A stretch of 64,000 nt of DNA from Paenibacillus sp. J45TS6 (GCF_018403285.1 NZ_BOSJ01000004.1:124001-188000); one strand, 5' to 3'. Numbered from the stretch's first letter, positions 37,598 to 46,135 are shown. Notes: a model not told the origin generated them from the sequence alone. Numbers and translations are program-made.

Positions 37598-37678
37598 ATG
37601 AAAAATTTAACCCGGATTTTGTTTGCTGCTGCCATCATTTTTTTTGCAGCAGGAATCGTGTATATGATGAACGGGTAA
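37598..37678 (+). CDS. 26-residue single-membrane-helix peptide
   Basis: ATG 37598 follows CAGGAGGATCTC at good spacing, 28 bases after the mutS2 stop. It encodes a two-Lys/Arg head (MKNLTR), one hydrophobic helix (ILFAAAIIFFAAGIVYM) and a short MNG tail. Too short for usual gene calling, but the ribosome site and composition support translation of a small membrane protein. Function unknown. Confidence 0.55.
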   Translation: MKNLTRILFAAAIIFFAAGIVYMMNG

Positions 37679-37719
37679 TGGGCTAAGATGAAATGGGATA
37701 GTATGAAAGGATGAATGAA

Positions 37720-38343
37720 ATGGAAACAACAGTATGTCCATGGTGTCAAACAGAAATCGTATGGGATGAGGAGCTGGGTCCGGAAGAAGAATGCCCTTAT
37801 TGCAATAATCCTCTATCAGCCATTCCAGACCAAGAAGAACCTGAAACCACTGCAGATGAGTTACAAACCAACAACCAAAAAGAAGATCTTCCTAAAGTGA
37901 ATCTTGAAGGATATCGTACGGTTAACGTGACGCTCACAGAGGAAGAGGAACTTTTGAAAGAAAGAGCGGCTGCGGAAGTAACCGAAGAAGATTATGATCA
38001 GCTCTGGGAGGACGAAACAGATACACTTCTTCCTACTGCCAGAGTACTTGATCAATATGAAGAATCTGGGGTTGATCTGGCTAAATATTCTGATGCTGTG
38101 CAGTCTATTCTCGATTTACAAGAGGAAGCACCTGAATGTCCAAACTGCCGTGAATTTTTGCTTCATACCGGTGTACAGACGGTAACAAGAGACAGCTTTA
38201 CAAAAATTCAATCCGTGATGCCTCCGCTTGAAGCGCCATTTGGTTTGAATATTTATGTTTGTCCTTCATGTTTTCATACGACACAAAGTCTAGCCTCCGA
38301 GGATAGACTGCGTATGGTGAAACGCTTAAGTCAAAGTAAATAA
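37720..38343 (+). CDS. Double zinc-ribbon protein of unknown function
   Basis: 207 residues. N-terminal ribbon CPWCQTEIVWDEELG ... CPYCNNPL, a long acidic middle region, then a second ribbon ECPNCREFLLHTG ... YVCPSCFHTTQS near residues 140-195. I chose ATG 37720, nine bases after AAAGG; an ATG three codons earlier touches that site. No catalytic motif. The acidic centre and two zinc knuckles suggest a protein- or RNA-binding adaptor; I do not recognise the family. Confidence 0.75.
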   Translation: METTVCPWCQTEIVWDEELGPEEECPYCNNPLSAIPDQEEPETTADELQTNNQKEDLPKVNLEGYRTVNVTLTEEEELLKERAAAEVTEEDYDQLWEDETDTLLPTARVLDQYEESGVDLAKYSDAVQSILDLQEEAPECPNCREFLLHTGVQTVTRDSFTKIQSVMPPLEAPFGLNIYVCPSCFHTTQSLASEDRLRMVKRLSQSK

Positions 38344-38360
38344 ATAACACTTTATATAAG

Positions 38361-38399
38361 GGAATACATACCGCTTCAAGGTGTGTGTTCCTTTTTTTG
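38361..38399 (+). terminator. Rho-independent terminator
   Basis: GGAATACATACC pairs with GGTGTGTGTTCC around GCTTCAA, followed by seven T. Confidence 0.87.
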
Positions 38400-38520
38400 T
38401 TTCCAATTTTATGAAATTGTTAAACCGAGACAAGTTTTTTGTCAAGAGAGGACATATTAGTTTTGATACTTATGGTAGTCCTGCTTCCTAAAGGCAGCAG
38501 AGCGTAAGGAGGGGAACGAA

Positions 38521-39714
38521 GTGAAAAAGGCAATGCTTGACGGGCAATCCAAGCTGCTTCTGTTTGTAAATGGTTTGTTTGTCCTTGCGAGTGCCTTATC
38601 GGGCACCTTTATTAATGTGTTTCTATGGAAAAGCCGTCAGGATTTCACCATGATTGGTTGGTTCACCATCAGTCAGCAAATAGCGCTTGTCCTTACTTTT
38701 TGGCTGGCTGGAAAGTGGGTGAAAGAACATAACAAAATGAATGTCATCAGAGTCGGCATTTTATTATCTGCTGTATTCTATCTTCTTGTACTTTGGCTTG
38801 ATCAGGAGGCCGTATCGTATATTTGGCCATTAGGGTTATTACTCGGAACTTCGCTTGGTTTGTTCTGGATCTCATTTAATGTGGTTTATTTTGAAGTGAC
38901 CAGTCGAGATAACCGTGACTTGTTTAATGGATGGGTTGGGCTTATCGGCTCACTAGTGGGGATTGTGGGTCCCTGGGCATCAGGTCTTGTCATTTCGCTA
39001 TCAAAGGCGAATCAAGGATACAGAATCATATTTATGATTTCGATGGTTGTTTATGGAGTAGGCGTTATTGTCAGCTTCTTTTTGAAAAAAAGAAAGACAG
39101 AAGGGACTTACTACTGGATAGAACCTTTTCGCCAACTAAAGAATACAGCGAGTCCGTGGCGTCATGCAGCTCCTGCTCTTGCTTTCCAAGGGATCAGAGA
39201 AGGCGTGTTTTCATTTTCAGTAAACCTCTTGGTATATATCGCTACAACTCAAGAAGTAAAATTAGGACAATTCTATCTGTATACATCTTTAGTGGCTCTT
39301 GTCAGTTATCATTTTGTTGGAAAATGGTACAAACCATCTCATCGTTACTATGGATCTTTGATAGGGGCTGTATTGCTTTCTTTGCTTACGCTGCCTTTAT
39401 TATGGTCTGTTAATTACAGCACCTTGCTCATCGTTGGTATAGGATCAGCATTATTTATGCCGTTTTATATTTTGCCGATGATCTCTTCTGTATTTGATCT
39501 CATGGGCACAAGTGATGAAATGGTGTCAAAAAGAGTCGAACTTGTCGTATTGCGTGAAATTTGTCTAACCGCAGGGAGAATTGCAGGAGTTCTTATCTTT
39601 ATCCTAGTCCTATCTATCCATGATTCAAGCAAAACAATGACATGGCTTATGGTCATCCTCGGGTTTTCTCCGGTTCTCAGTTGGTTGTTTCTTCGTAAGC
39701 TCGTTCGTATCTAG
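38521..39714 (+). CDS. MFS transporter
   Basis: 397 residues with about 12 membrane helices. GTG start after AAGGAGGGGAACGAA. Recognisable major-facilitator features are the cytoplasmic loop between helices 2 and 3 (WLAGKWVKEHNKMNVIRVG) and the SRDNRDLFNGWVGLIGSLVG segment. Closest in style to the YkuC/YfkF-type Bacillus MFS permeases of unknown substrate. Single gene with no enzyme partner nearby. Confidence 0.85.
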   Translation: MKKAMLDGQSKLLLFVNGLFVLASALSGTFINVFLWKSRQDFTMIGWFTISQQIALVLTFWLAGKWVKEHNKMNVIRVGILLSAVFYLLVLWLDQEAVSYIWPLGLLLGTSLGLFWISFNVVYFEVTSRDNRDLFNGWVGLIGSLVGIVGPWASGLVISLSKANQGYRIIFMISMVVYGVGVIVSFFLKKRKTEGTYYWIEPFRQLKNTASPWRHAAPALAFQGIREGVFSFSVNLLVYIATTQEVKLGQFYLYTSLVALVSYHFVGKWYKPSHRYYGSLIGAVLLSLLTLPLLWSVNYSTLLIVGIGSALFMPFYILPMISSVFDLMGTSDEMVSKRVELVVLREICLTAGRIAGVLIFILVLSIHDSSKTMTWLMVILGFSPVLSWLFLRKLVRI

Positions 39715-39790
39715 CTGTACATAAAGGTCTTGAATACGGGCAAGCTATCAAACGAGAATGAAGAGTCATAACCTAAAGGAGGTAAGATTT

Positions 39791-40027
39791 ATGCAAAATG
39801 GATCAATGCAGCCGATCACCGGGAAAGAACTCGAGTACATTGCCGATTGTTTATCGAATGAAGATTTATTGACCAAACAGTGCGCAGCGACCGCATCAAG
39901 TATTCAAAATCCAGCACTGAAGCAAGTTTTAAGTCAGCACATTCAAATGCATAAGCAGCATGCGGATCAGCTTATTGGCGCTCTGCAGCAACATCAGCCG
40001 CTCGCTCCCACACAACCATCTAACTAA
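39791..40027 (+). CDS. Small spore-coat-like protein (CotF-like, N-terminal half type)
   Basis: 78 residues, ATG 39791 after AAAGGAGGTAAG. It is one helical hairpin (GKELEYIADCLSNEDLLTKQ ... LSQHIQMHKQHADQLIGAL) with a Pro/Gln-rich end. The next gene is a larger coat-F-like protein only 43 bases on, so the two are likely co-expressed during sporulation. Family assignment rests on the helix pattern and the neighbour. Confidence 0.7.
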   Translation: MQNGSMQPITGKELEYIADCLSNEDLLTKQCAATASSIQNPALKQVLSQHIQMHKQHADQLIGALQQHQPLAPTQPSN

Positions 40028-40070
40028 CAGATAAAAACCATTTTAATATTGAGAGGGAGGCAGAAAAAAG

Positions 40071-40469
40071 ATGAATTCATCGTCCACTGGTTCATTTATG
40101 CCTGATGCAGATTTGGCGTATACAATCTTAGCCGATTTAAAAAGAACGGTACGTGAATACACAACGGCAACCACGGAATCCAACTGCCCAACCGTTCGCC
40201 AAATGTTTACTGATTTAACGAACAGTACTTTAAAATTACAAGGCGAACTTTATACCGTTATGCAACAAAGCAATATGTATCCAGCTCCAGGTAAGGCACT
40301 CCAATCGGATATTGATAAACAAATACAGACAGCGAATCAAACAAAACAGGAATGTGAACAGTTCGTACAACAAAAAAATATCAATGCGGTACCCGGCTCA
40401 CCAATTGGTCAGCCTTTTCGATCGCCATTAAATACAAGTGAATATTCCTCCAACCCACACGTAAGATAG
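40071..40469 (+). CDS. CotF-family spore coat protein
   Basis: 132 residues, ATG after GAGGGAGG. Contains the CotF helical domain: DADLAYTILADLKRTVREY, then TESNCPTVRQMFTDLTN and TLKLQGELYTVMQQSNMYPAP, the segment where coat-F proteins read 'MxxxxWYxP'-like. The C-terminus is Pro/Ser-rich and disordered. Followed by a terminator. Confidence 0.82.
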   Translation: MNSSSTGSFMPDADLAYTILADLKRTVREYTTATTESNCPTVRQMFTDLTNSTLKLQGELYTVMQQSNMYPAPGKALQSDIDKQIQTANQTKQECEQFVQQKNINAVPGSPIGQPFRSPLNTSEYSSNPHVR

Positions 40470-40487
40470 GAACGATGTTTAAAGGAA

Positions 40488-40524
40488 AACAGCACCTCGC
40501 AAACAAAGAGGTGTTGTTTTTTTT
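40488..40524 (+). terminator. Rho-independent terminator of the CotF-like pair
   Basis: AACAGCACCTC pairs with GAGGTGTTGTT, followed by seven T. Confidence 0.88.
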
Positions 40525-40637
40525 ATTTGCAGTAATATTCATTTCATGTCATATTATATTTAATCTGCTTAACGAAAAGGTACTGCATGGCCCGTAACAC
40601 GGACCCGTTACTGAAGATGTACTCTGGAGGGAAATGC

Positions 40638-41138
40638 ATGATAGAACTTAATGATTTGAAATTAAAAGTACTTAATTTGTTAAAAGAAGACGCGAGAAGA
40701 ACCCCGGCACTCCTTGCTACTTTACTTGGGACTTCGGAAGAAGAAATCAAGAAAGCGGTATCGGAACTTGAGAAAGACAATGTAATCGTGAAGTACGCGA
40801 CCGTTGTGAACTGGGAAAAAGTCGATGATGAGAAAGTAACTGCCTTAATTGAAGTTCAAATTAGTCCGGAACGTGGTCGTGGTTTTGAAGGAATTGCAGA
40901 GCGTATTTATTTGTATCCACAAGTAAAATCTGTGTACCTCATGTCAGGAGCGTATGACCTCCTGGTTGAGATTGAAGGACGCAATTTACGCGAAGTCGCT
41001 AATTTTGTATCTGAAAGACTTTCAACGATCGATTCTGTATTGTCGACCAAGACAAACTTTATTCTTAAAAAATATAAACAAGACGGCATCATTTTTGAGC
41101 CACATCAAGAAGATAAACGGCTCCCTATTTCGCCATAA
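40638..41138 (+). CDS. alaR: Lrp/AsnC-family regulator (AlaR-like)
   Basis: 166 residues. N-terminal winged helix (LNLLKEDARRTPALLATLLG) about residues 7-60, then a RAM/AsnC ligand-binding domain (VYLMSGAYDLLVEIEGRNLREV). ATG 40638 with GGAGGG ahead; an upstream in-frame ATG precedes that site. It is 15 bases upstream of an alanine-transaminase-like gene, the same pair as Bacillus alaR-alaT (yugG-yugH), where AlaR activates alaT. Confidence 0.9.
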   Translation: MIELNDLKLKVLNLLKEDARRTPALLATLLGTSEEEIKKAVSELEKDNVIVKYATVVNWEKVDDEKVTALIEVQISPERGRGFEGIAERIYLYPQVKSVYLMSGAYDLLVEIEGRNLREVANFVSERLSTIDSVLSTKTNFILKKYKQDGIIFEPHQEDKRLPISP

Positions 41139-41153
41139 AAGGAAGTATGAGAG

Positions 41154-42374
41154 ATGATAGTTAACCAAGATAAAAAAGATAATAAATCCGGTTCAAAATC
41201 AATGAGTTCGTATCTAAACCCAGGGGCTCAGCAAATACCACCGTCAGGGATCCGTAAGTTTTTTGACCTCGTTGGTCCTAACAAAGGGATTATTTCTCTT
41301 GGTGTAGGGGAGCCAGATTTTATTACACCGTGGCATATGCGTGAAGCTTCTGTTTACTCGCTTGAACGCGGGTTTACGAGCTATACGTCGAACGCTGGTA
41401 TGATTGAACTTCGAGAAGCGATCAGTGATTACCTTGAACGGGGATTTCATACTCCATACGATCCTGAAGATGAAATTCTCGTTACGGTAGGCGGAAGTGA
41501 AGCGATTGACCTGGCATTACGTGCACTGATTGTGGCGGGCGATGAAATTTTGGTTCCTGAGCCTTGTTATGTAGCCTATTCGCCTATTATTGCACTTGGC
41601 GGGGGCGTCCCCGTAGGTGTAGAAACGGTAGCAGAAAATAATTTTAAGCTGACACCGGAAGCTCTTGAAGCAAAAATCACGCCTAAATCCAAAGTGCTTA
41701 TTCTCTGTTATCCAAGCAATCCGACAGGAGCAACCATGACTTACGAAGATTGGCTGCCAATTGCTGAGATCGTAGAGAAGCATGATCTTATCGTCATTTC
41801 GGATGAAATCTATGCGGAACTTACATATAATCAAAAGCATGTAAGTTTTCCTTCGATCCCTGGGATGAGAGACAGAACGATCCTGGTAAGCGGGTTCTCT
41901 AAAGCATTTGCAATGACAGGTTGGAGAATTGGTTACATGTGCGGAAATTCTGATCTGATTTCAGCAATGCTTAAAATTCACCAGTATACCGTAATGTGTG
42001 CTCCGTCTATGGGGCAAGTTGCCGCTCTGGAAGCTTTGCGTAATGGGATAGAGGAAAAGGATCGGATGGTTGAGTCCTACAATCAGCGCCGCCGATTAAT
42101 TGTTCAAGGATTTCGGGACATTGGACTGGATTGCCATGAACCTCAAGGTGCATTCTATGCATTTCCAAGTATACGCAAAACGGGTCTTACTTCAGAGGAG
42201 TTTGCCCACAGGTTATTAACGGAAGGCAAAGTTGCAACGGTTCCAGGCGGGGTTTTTGGTTCTGGTGGAGAAGGCTATTTAAGGTGCTCATATGCGACTT
42301 CTCTTGCTCAATTAAACGAAGCCTTAGAAAGAATCGGAAATTTTGTTTATAAACTCGAACAAGTGGGTAAATAA
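41154..42374 (+). CDS. alaT: Class I/II aminotransferase, alanine transaminase type
   Basis: 406 residues, PLP fold type I. Features: SGIRKFFDLV and ISLGVGEPDF at the start, YTSNAGMIELREAIS, the PLP-binding Asn in CYPSNPTGATM, Asp/Tyr in ISDEIYAELTY, the Schiff-base Lys in SGFSKAFAMTGWRIGYM, and the substrate Arg in EGYLRCSYATS. The first ~17 residues are Lys/Ser-rich and extra compared with Bacillus AlaT, so the Met at residue 17 might instead be used. Coupled to the regulator upstream. Alanine/pyruvate activity is inferred from the pair. Confidence 0.9.
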   Translation: MIVNQDKKDNKSGSKSMSSYLNPGAQQIPPSGIRKFFDLVGPNKGIISLGVGEPDFITPWHMREASVYSLERGFTSYTSNAGMIELREAISDYLERGFHTPYDPEDEILVTVGGSEAIDLALRALIVAGDEILVPEPCYVAYSPIIALGGGVPVGVETVAENNFKLTPEALEAKITPKSKVLILCYPSNPTGATMTYEDWLPIAEIVEKHDLIVISDEIYAELTYNQKHVSFPSIPGMRDRTILVSGFSKAFAMTGWRIGYMCGNSDLISAMLKIHQYTVMCAPSMGQVAALEALRNGIEEKDRMVESYNQRRRLIVQGFRDIGLDCHEPQGAFYAFPSIRKTGLTSEEFAHRLLTEGKVATVPGGVFGSGGEGYLRCSYATSLAQLNEALERIGNFVYKLEQVGK

Positions 42375-42437
42375 AAATATAATCCGATCATTTCCTGAGC
42401 AGCTGGTATAAATAAAACCAAAATGTAAACAATTCAA

Positions 42438-42494
42438 CAATTTCCGTAAATTGTAACAATTGGTACTTGGGTTTATTTGTTTTTATGCTATAAT
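42438..42494 (+). promoter_or_regulatory. Promoter region of the Spo0E-like gene with an inverted repeat
   Basis: TTGGGT (42467-42472), 16-bp spacer, TATAAT (42489-42494) preceded by TGC. Just upstream is an inverted repeat ACAATTT/AAATTGT near 42436-42455, with further ACAATT copies, a possible operator. Confidence 0.6.
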
Positions 42495-42529
42495 CTGTAA
42501 GGATATAGATTTCTAGGGAGGGATTTACC

Positions 42530-42793
42530 TTGTTTTGTGCCGATTATGATTTGCCGACATACCGAGGTCAATATGCTGTGGATAGCGATAGCAGCACCTC
42601 TTGGCTTATAAACTCGGAGAAAGCATCATCACGCAATCTTTCCTTGGAAGATGAAATCCATATCCTGCGCAGCAAGATGGAAAGAATCTTTTTGGAAGAG
42701 AAGTCTTTTACTTCAGACATAGTGATCGAAATCAGCAGCTTGCTTGATTTAAAGATCAATGAATATATGAAGACCTATCCTAAGAAAGCATAA
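42530..42793 (+). CDS. Spo0E-family aspartyl-phosphate phosphatase
   Basis: 87 residues, TTG start after AGGGAGGGA. Residues 42-82 are the Spo0E helical hairpin with an IEISSLLDLKINEYMK segment; the signature is S-x-x-L-D, whose Asp is needed for dephosphorylating Spo0A~P. An N-terminal extension of ~40 residues is unusual for the family. It would hold back sporulation; specificity for Spo0A is inferred. Confidence 0.85.
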   Translation: MFCADYDLPTYRGQYAVDSDSSTSWLINSEKASSRNLSLEDEIHILRSKMERIFLEEKSFTSDIVIEISSLLDLKINEYMKTYPKKA

Positions 42794-42815
42794 AAGCGTG
42801 AGCTCATTTTACAGG

Positions 42816-42846
42816 AGAAGACCCTTTTGAGGGTCTTCTTTTTTTG
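42816..42846 (+). terminator. Rho-independent terminator
   Basis: AGAAGACCC and GGGTCTTCT pair around TTTTGA, followed by seven T. Confidence 0.9.
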
Positions 42847-42900
42847 TGAAGCAGTATTGTGATATGATGTGAAATAAGGGAAAAAGGAGGAATCATTAAA

Positions 42901-43467
42901 GTGGCTAATAGAAGCAGATGGGCTCTAGTTGCATTATTATTCATGGTAATACTCTCGGCATGCGGCAAAGAGGAAGATACGGCGTTCCAGATTTTTATGA
43001 CAGATGATCAAGGCAGTATCGCCGGCATTGAAGAGGAACTTCAATCTAAGTTACAAGAAAAGTTTGGGGACAGAATAACGATAGAAGTCATTTCGAGTCC
43101 GATCTATAATCAACAAAAACTTCTGCTTGAGTACGTTGGAAAAGCGAATGATCTGATGATTATGCCCGAAAATGATATGAAAGCGTATGGCAGTCAAGGA
43201 TCACATATTGAACTTGAAGATACATTTAACCCAAAAACCTATAGTCGTGGTTTTTTTGAGGGCGGTACATATGAGATTGACGAAAATGGAGATATGTCTA
43301 AAGATATGGTGACGGGTGATCATTTGTTTGGAATTCCACTTGATGAAATGAAGATATTCCAAGAGTTGAATTACCCAGCAAAAAATCTGTTCGCAACCAT
43401 CCCGGTTTCTACATCTGATATCGCATTAGCAAAAGAAGTTCTTAAGTTTATGACGGAATTAAATTAA
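42901..43467 (+). CDS. Lipoprotein of unknown function
   Basis: 188 residues, GTG start after AAAAAGGAGGAATC. Signal peptide WALVALLFMVILSAC with Cys at residue 21 as lipid anchor. The mature part (TAFQIFMTDDQGSIAGIEEEL) resembles in layout the C-terminal lobe of a solute-binding protein but is much shorter, and no permease is nearby. It leads a tight cluster with a CobU-like kinase, a PduO-type adenosyltransferase and a pseudouridine synthase. Confidence 0.8.
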   Translation: MANRSRWALVALLFMVILSACGKEEDTAFQIFMTDDQGSIAGIEEELQSKLQEKFGDRITIEVISSPIYNQQKLLLEYVGKANDLMIMPENDMKAYGSQGSHIELEDTFNPKTYSRGFFEGGTYEIDENGDMSKDMVTGDHLFGIPLDEMKIFQELNYPAKNLFATIPVSTSDIALAKEVLKFMTELN

Positions 43468-43516
43468 TTTATAATGAACGGACAAAGTGATATACCAGTA
43501 GGAGGGGGGCCGAGGG

Positions 43517-44059
43517 ATGCTCATTATGGTAACAGGGGGAGTAAGCAGCGGTAAAACCCAGTTTGCACTATCCTATGCCTCAACACTTGCACGGGAAGGC
43601 ATTTATATTACAGATGAACATGCAAAACCTTTGCCTGAAAAAATGAGAGCCCCGTCCAAACTGCGCAGAGTACATATCTCTTCTCACCAGTCACTTCCAG
43701 ATACACTTGATCACATCAACAGGGAATCTAACTTGTTCCGTGCCGATCGTCGAATTGTTGTTATTGATAGTTTGACCAGCTGGATGATTAGTGAATGGAA
43801 AAACTGTTGGAATAGTGCGGATCAAGCTCGTATTATAGCAAGGTTGGAGCAATTAAAGGAAGTTGTTTTTTCTTATCAGGGATTACTTCTGATTATTACT
43901 AACGAAATGCAGGGAAGTTTTCATCCTTCTGAGGAGGAAAAACAATTCATTTCTTCAATGGCTGAGATGAATCGTATGATTGCAGTCAGAAGCGACCAGG
44001 TGTTTCAGCTCACTTCAGGCATTGCAAGCGAGATCAGCAGGAACAAAATCAGATATTAA
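43517..44059 (+). CDS. Divergent CobU-like adenosylcobinamide kinase
   Basis: 180 residues. P-loop GGVSSGKTQFA at residue 7, then RRIVVIDSLTSWMISEW matching the CobU 'DCLTxWL' motif, and TNEMQGSFHPSEEEKQF ... MAEMNRMIAVRSDQVFQLTSG matching the CobU 'NEVG..P....R' region. The family's HRxxRPxxW segment, whose His carries GMP, is here only HISSHQSLPDTL, so the guanylyltransferase half may be lost. ATG after GGAGGGGGGC. It lies 12 bases upstream of a cob(I)alamin adenosyltransferase gene, which supports a B12-salvage role. Confidence 0.78.
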   Translation: MLIMVTGGVSSGKTQFALSYASTLAREGIYITDEHAKPLPEKMRAPSKLRRVHISSHQSLPDTLDHINRESNLFRADRRIVVIDSLTSWMISEWKNCWNSADQARIIARLEQLKEVVFSYQGLLLIITNEMQGSFHPSEEEKQFISSMAEMNRMIAVRSDQVFQLTSGIASEISRNKIRY

Positions 44060-44071
44060 GTGGAGGGAATA

Positions 44072-44641
44072 ATGAAGATATATACTAAATCAGGTGATAA
44101 AGGCCAGACTTCAGTGATCGGTGCAAGAGTACCGAAAGACGATGACCGGGTCGAGGCTTATGGCACGATTGATGAACTAAATAGTTTTGTCGGTCAAGCC
44201 ATCAGTATCATAACGAACGAAGAGAAGTTTGCGGATTTGAAAGAAGAACTGGAGATAATCCAGCAGGAGTTATTCGATTGCGGATCTGATCTTGCTTTTG
44301 TCAAATTGGAGGAAGGGAATTATAAAGTGTCTGGTGATATGGCAGAACGTTTAGAACAGTGGATCGATCTTCATCAAGCTGAAAATCCGCAAATTGAACG
44401 TTTCATTATTCCGGGAGGATGTGCCTTATCTTCCGCACTTCATGTGTGCCGTACCGTAAGCCGGAGAGCAGAACGCCGGGTCGTAACGCTTGGGTCTCAC
44501 ACTAAAATTAATCCTAGCGTTAGGCTGTATATGAATCGTCTGTCGGATTACTTTTTTGTTATCGCCCGTACGGCAAATGTTCGTTCTGAAGTTCCCGATG
44601 TAGAATATCTTCGCAGTAAAAAGGTGTTTCGAAGCAAATGA
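44072..44641 (+). CDS. pduO: PduO-type cob(I)alamin adenosyltransferase
   Basis: 189 residues (EC 2.5.1.17). Opening motif IYTKSGDKGQTSVIGARVPKD with the ATP-binding Lys/Thr, VEAYGTIDELNSFVG, CGSDLAF, and the conserved C-terminal VCRTVSRRAERRVV and MNRLSDYFFVIAR. ATG 44072 after GGAGGGAA. It makes adenosylcobalamin. The next gene overlaps its stop codon. Confidence 0.95.
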   Translation: MKIYTKSGDKGQTSVIGARVPKDDDRVEAYGTIDELNSFVGQAISIITNEEKFADLKEELEIIQQELFDCGSDLAFVKLEEGNYKVSGDMAERLEQWIDLHQAENPQIERFIIPGGCALSSALHVCRTVSRRAERRVVTLGSHTKINPSVRLYMNRLSDYFFVIARTANVRSEVPDVEYLRSKKVFRSK

Positions 44642-45597
44642 TGTCTTACTATGATCCAATTGTATATGTTGTTCTTCCAGAAGATGAAGGGATGCTTCTA
44701 AAAACGATTTTGCAAAAAAGATTAGGAGTCTCCCGCAAGTTAATGTCCAGAGTGAAAATGACCGAATGTGGAATTCAATTAAATGGTCAGCGCGTCTATA
44801 TCAGTGAGAAAGTAAAGGGCGGAGACCGAATCGAACTTCGAATGGAAAAAGAGACTTCGGAAGATATTTTACCGGAGCCTATTCCTTTTGACATCATATA
44901 TGAGGATGAGCACCTGCTCATTGTGAATAAACCTGCTGGACTCATTGTACATCCAACCAGTGGTCACTATACGGGAACACTCGCTAATGGAGTGGTACAT
45001 TACTGGCAGGAAAAAGGTGAACAAGTGCGTTTTAGACCTGTCCACAGGCTGGATCAAGACACGTCAGGAGTTTTGTGTATAGCTAAGAATCCATACGTGC
45101 ATCAGCATATTTCCGAGCAAATGATACAGGGAACGGTAGATAAGTATTATACAGCGATTGTGCATGGATGTCCTGAACCCGCAGAAGGAATTATTGACGG
45201 ACCTATTGACCGAGACCCACTAGAGCCGCATCGCCGAATCGTTACACCGGATGGTTATCCAGCTCGCACATTGTATCATATAGTGGAACGTTATCCACAT
45301 GGCAGCATGGTGCACATAAAGCTCGAGAGTGGACGAACCCATCAAATCAGGGTGCATATGAGTTCGATCGGTTGTCCGCTAATTGGAGATACCTTTTATG
45401 GTGCCGATCAGCTTACACATGTGGAATTTAACCGTGAACAGGCAATACTAACGGATACATGGATAAATAGACAGGCTTTACATGCCAGCAAGCTTTCTTT
45501 AACTCACCCGCTTTCAGGGGAGAGAGTGACGTTTACTGCGGCTTTACCAACAGATATGGCACAGTTAAAAGCACAACTTGAAGAAGTGCAGGGTTAA
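44638..45597 (+). CDS. RluA-family pseudouridine synthase
   Basis: 319 residues. An N-terminal S4-like RNA-binding region (~15-75, VSRKLMSRVKMTECGIQLNG) precedes the catalytic domain with IYEDEHLLIVNKPAGLIVHPT, RPVHRLDQDTSGVLCIAKN (catalytic Asp after HRL), and LESGRTHQIRVHMSSIGCPLIGD. Overlaps the adenosyltransferase stop by four bases. Whether it modifies 23S rRNA or another RNA cannot be told from sequence. Confidence 0.93.
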   Translation: MMSYYDPIVYVVLPEDEGMLLKTILQKRLGVSRKLMSRVKMTECGIQLNGQRVYISEKVKGGDRIELRMEKETSEDILPEPIPFDIIYEDEHLLIVNKPAGLIVHPTSGHYTGTLANGVVHYWQEKGEQVRFRPVHRLDQDTSGVLCIAKNPYVHQHISEQMIQGTVDKYYTAIVHGCPEPAEGIIDGPIDRDPLEPHRRIVTPDGYPARTLYHIVERYPHGSMVHIKLESGRTHQIRVHMSSIGCPLIGDTFYGADQLTHVEFNREQAILTDTWINRQALHASKLSLTHPLSGERVTFTAALPTDMAQLKAQLEEVQG

Positions 45598-45643
45598 CAA
45601 AAATAATAACAAAACAGCTATCGATTCAGGAGGAACATAGTAT

Positions 45644-46003
45644 ATGAGTCAATTAACCGTATATCAATATGCGAAATGCGGCACTTGCCGTAAAGCAGTA
45701 AAATGGCTGGAGGCAGCTGGACATGAGCTAACACAAATTCCAATTTTTGAAGAACCGCCTACGGTAGATGAATTAGCATCACTTGTTGAGAACAGTGGAC
45801 TGGAGCTGAAAAAGTTTTTCAATACAAGTGGAGAAGTTTATAAAGAAATGAATCTTAAGGATCAGTTGAAAGGAATGAGCAGAGAAGAACAGTTACAACT
45901 GTTGTCCTCTAATGGCCGACTGATTAAACGCCCGATTGTGACGGACGGAAGCAAGGTAACCGTTGGTTTCAAAGAAGAACAATTTCAAGAAACATGGGGT
46001 TGA
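45644..46003 (+). CDS. ArsC/Spx-family protein (YusI-like)
   Basis: 119 residues, ATG after CAGGAGGAAC. A thioredoxin-fold member with the redox motif KCGTCRKAVKWL (CxxC) at residues 12-15 and LIKRPIVTDGSKVTVGF at the end. The LIKRP sequence is shared by arsenate reductases and Spx. It is closest to the YusI-type 'arsenate reductase family' rather than regulatory Spx. Function not established. Confidence 0.87.
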   Translation: MSQLTVYQYAKCGTCRKAVKWLEAAGHELTQIPIFEEPPTVDELASLVENSGLELKKFFNTSGEVYKEMNLKDQLKGMSREEQLQLLSSNGRLIKRPIVTDGSKVTVGFKEEQFQETWG

Positions 46004-46077
46004 CCTGATCATCCCTTTTTAGAAGCGTGACTTTGGTATGCTTTCCATTGTTTTATCCCCAAACCTAGTGTAGCCTG

Positions 46078-46086
46078 TGCTATAAT
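46078..46086 (+). promoter_or_regulatory. Extended -10 promoter of the exonuclease gene
   Basis: TGCTATAAT at 46078-46086 is a perfect extended -10; no good -35 box is placed 16-18 bp upstream. Confidence 0.55.
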
Positions 46087-46135
46087 ACAGGTATTATAAA
46101 TATAGGTATGGAATAGAACAGGAGCGTTATCATAA

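Noticed and set aside
38931-39413. 160-codon frame within the MFS gene in another phase, as a sign of frameshift
   Set aside because: The main MFS frame is continuous with the expected helices; the other frame is Cys/Ser/Arg-rich noise.
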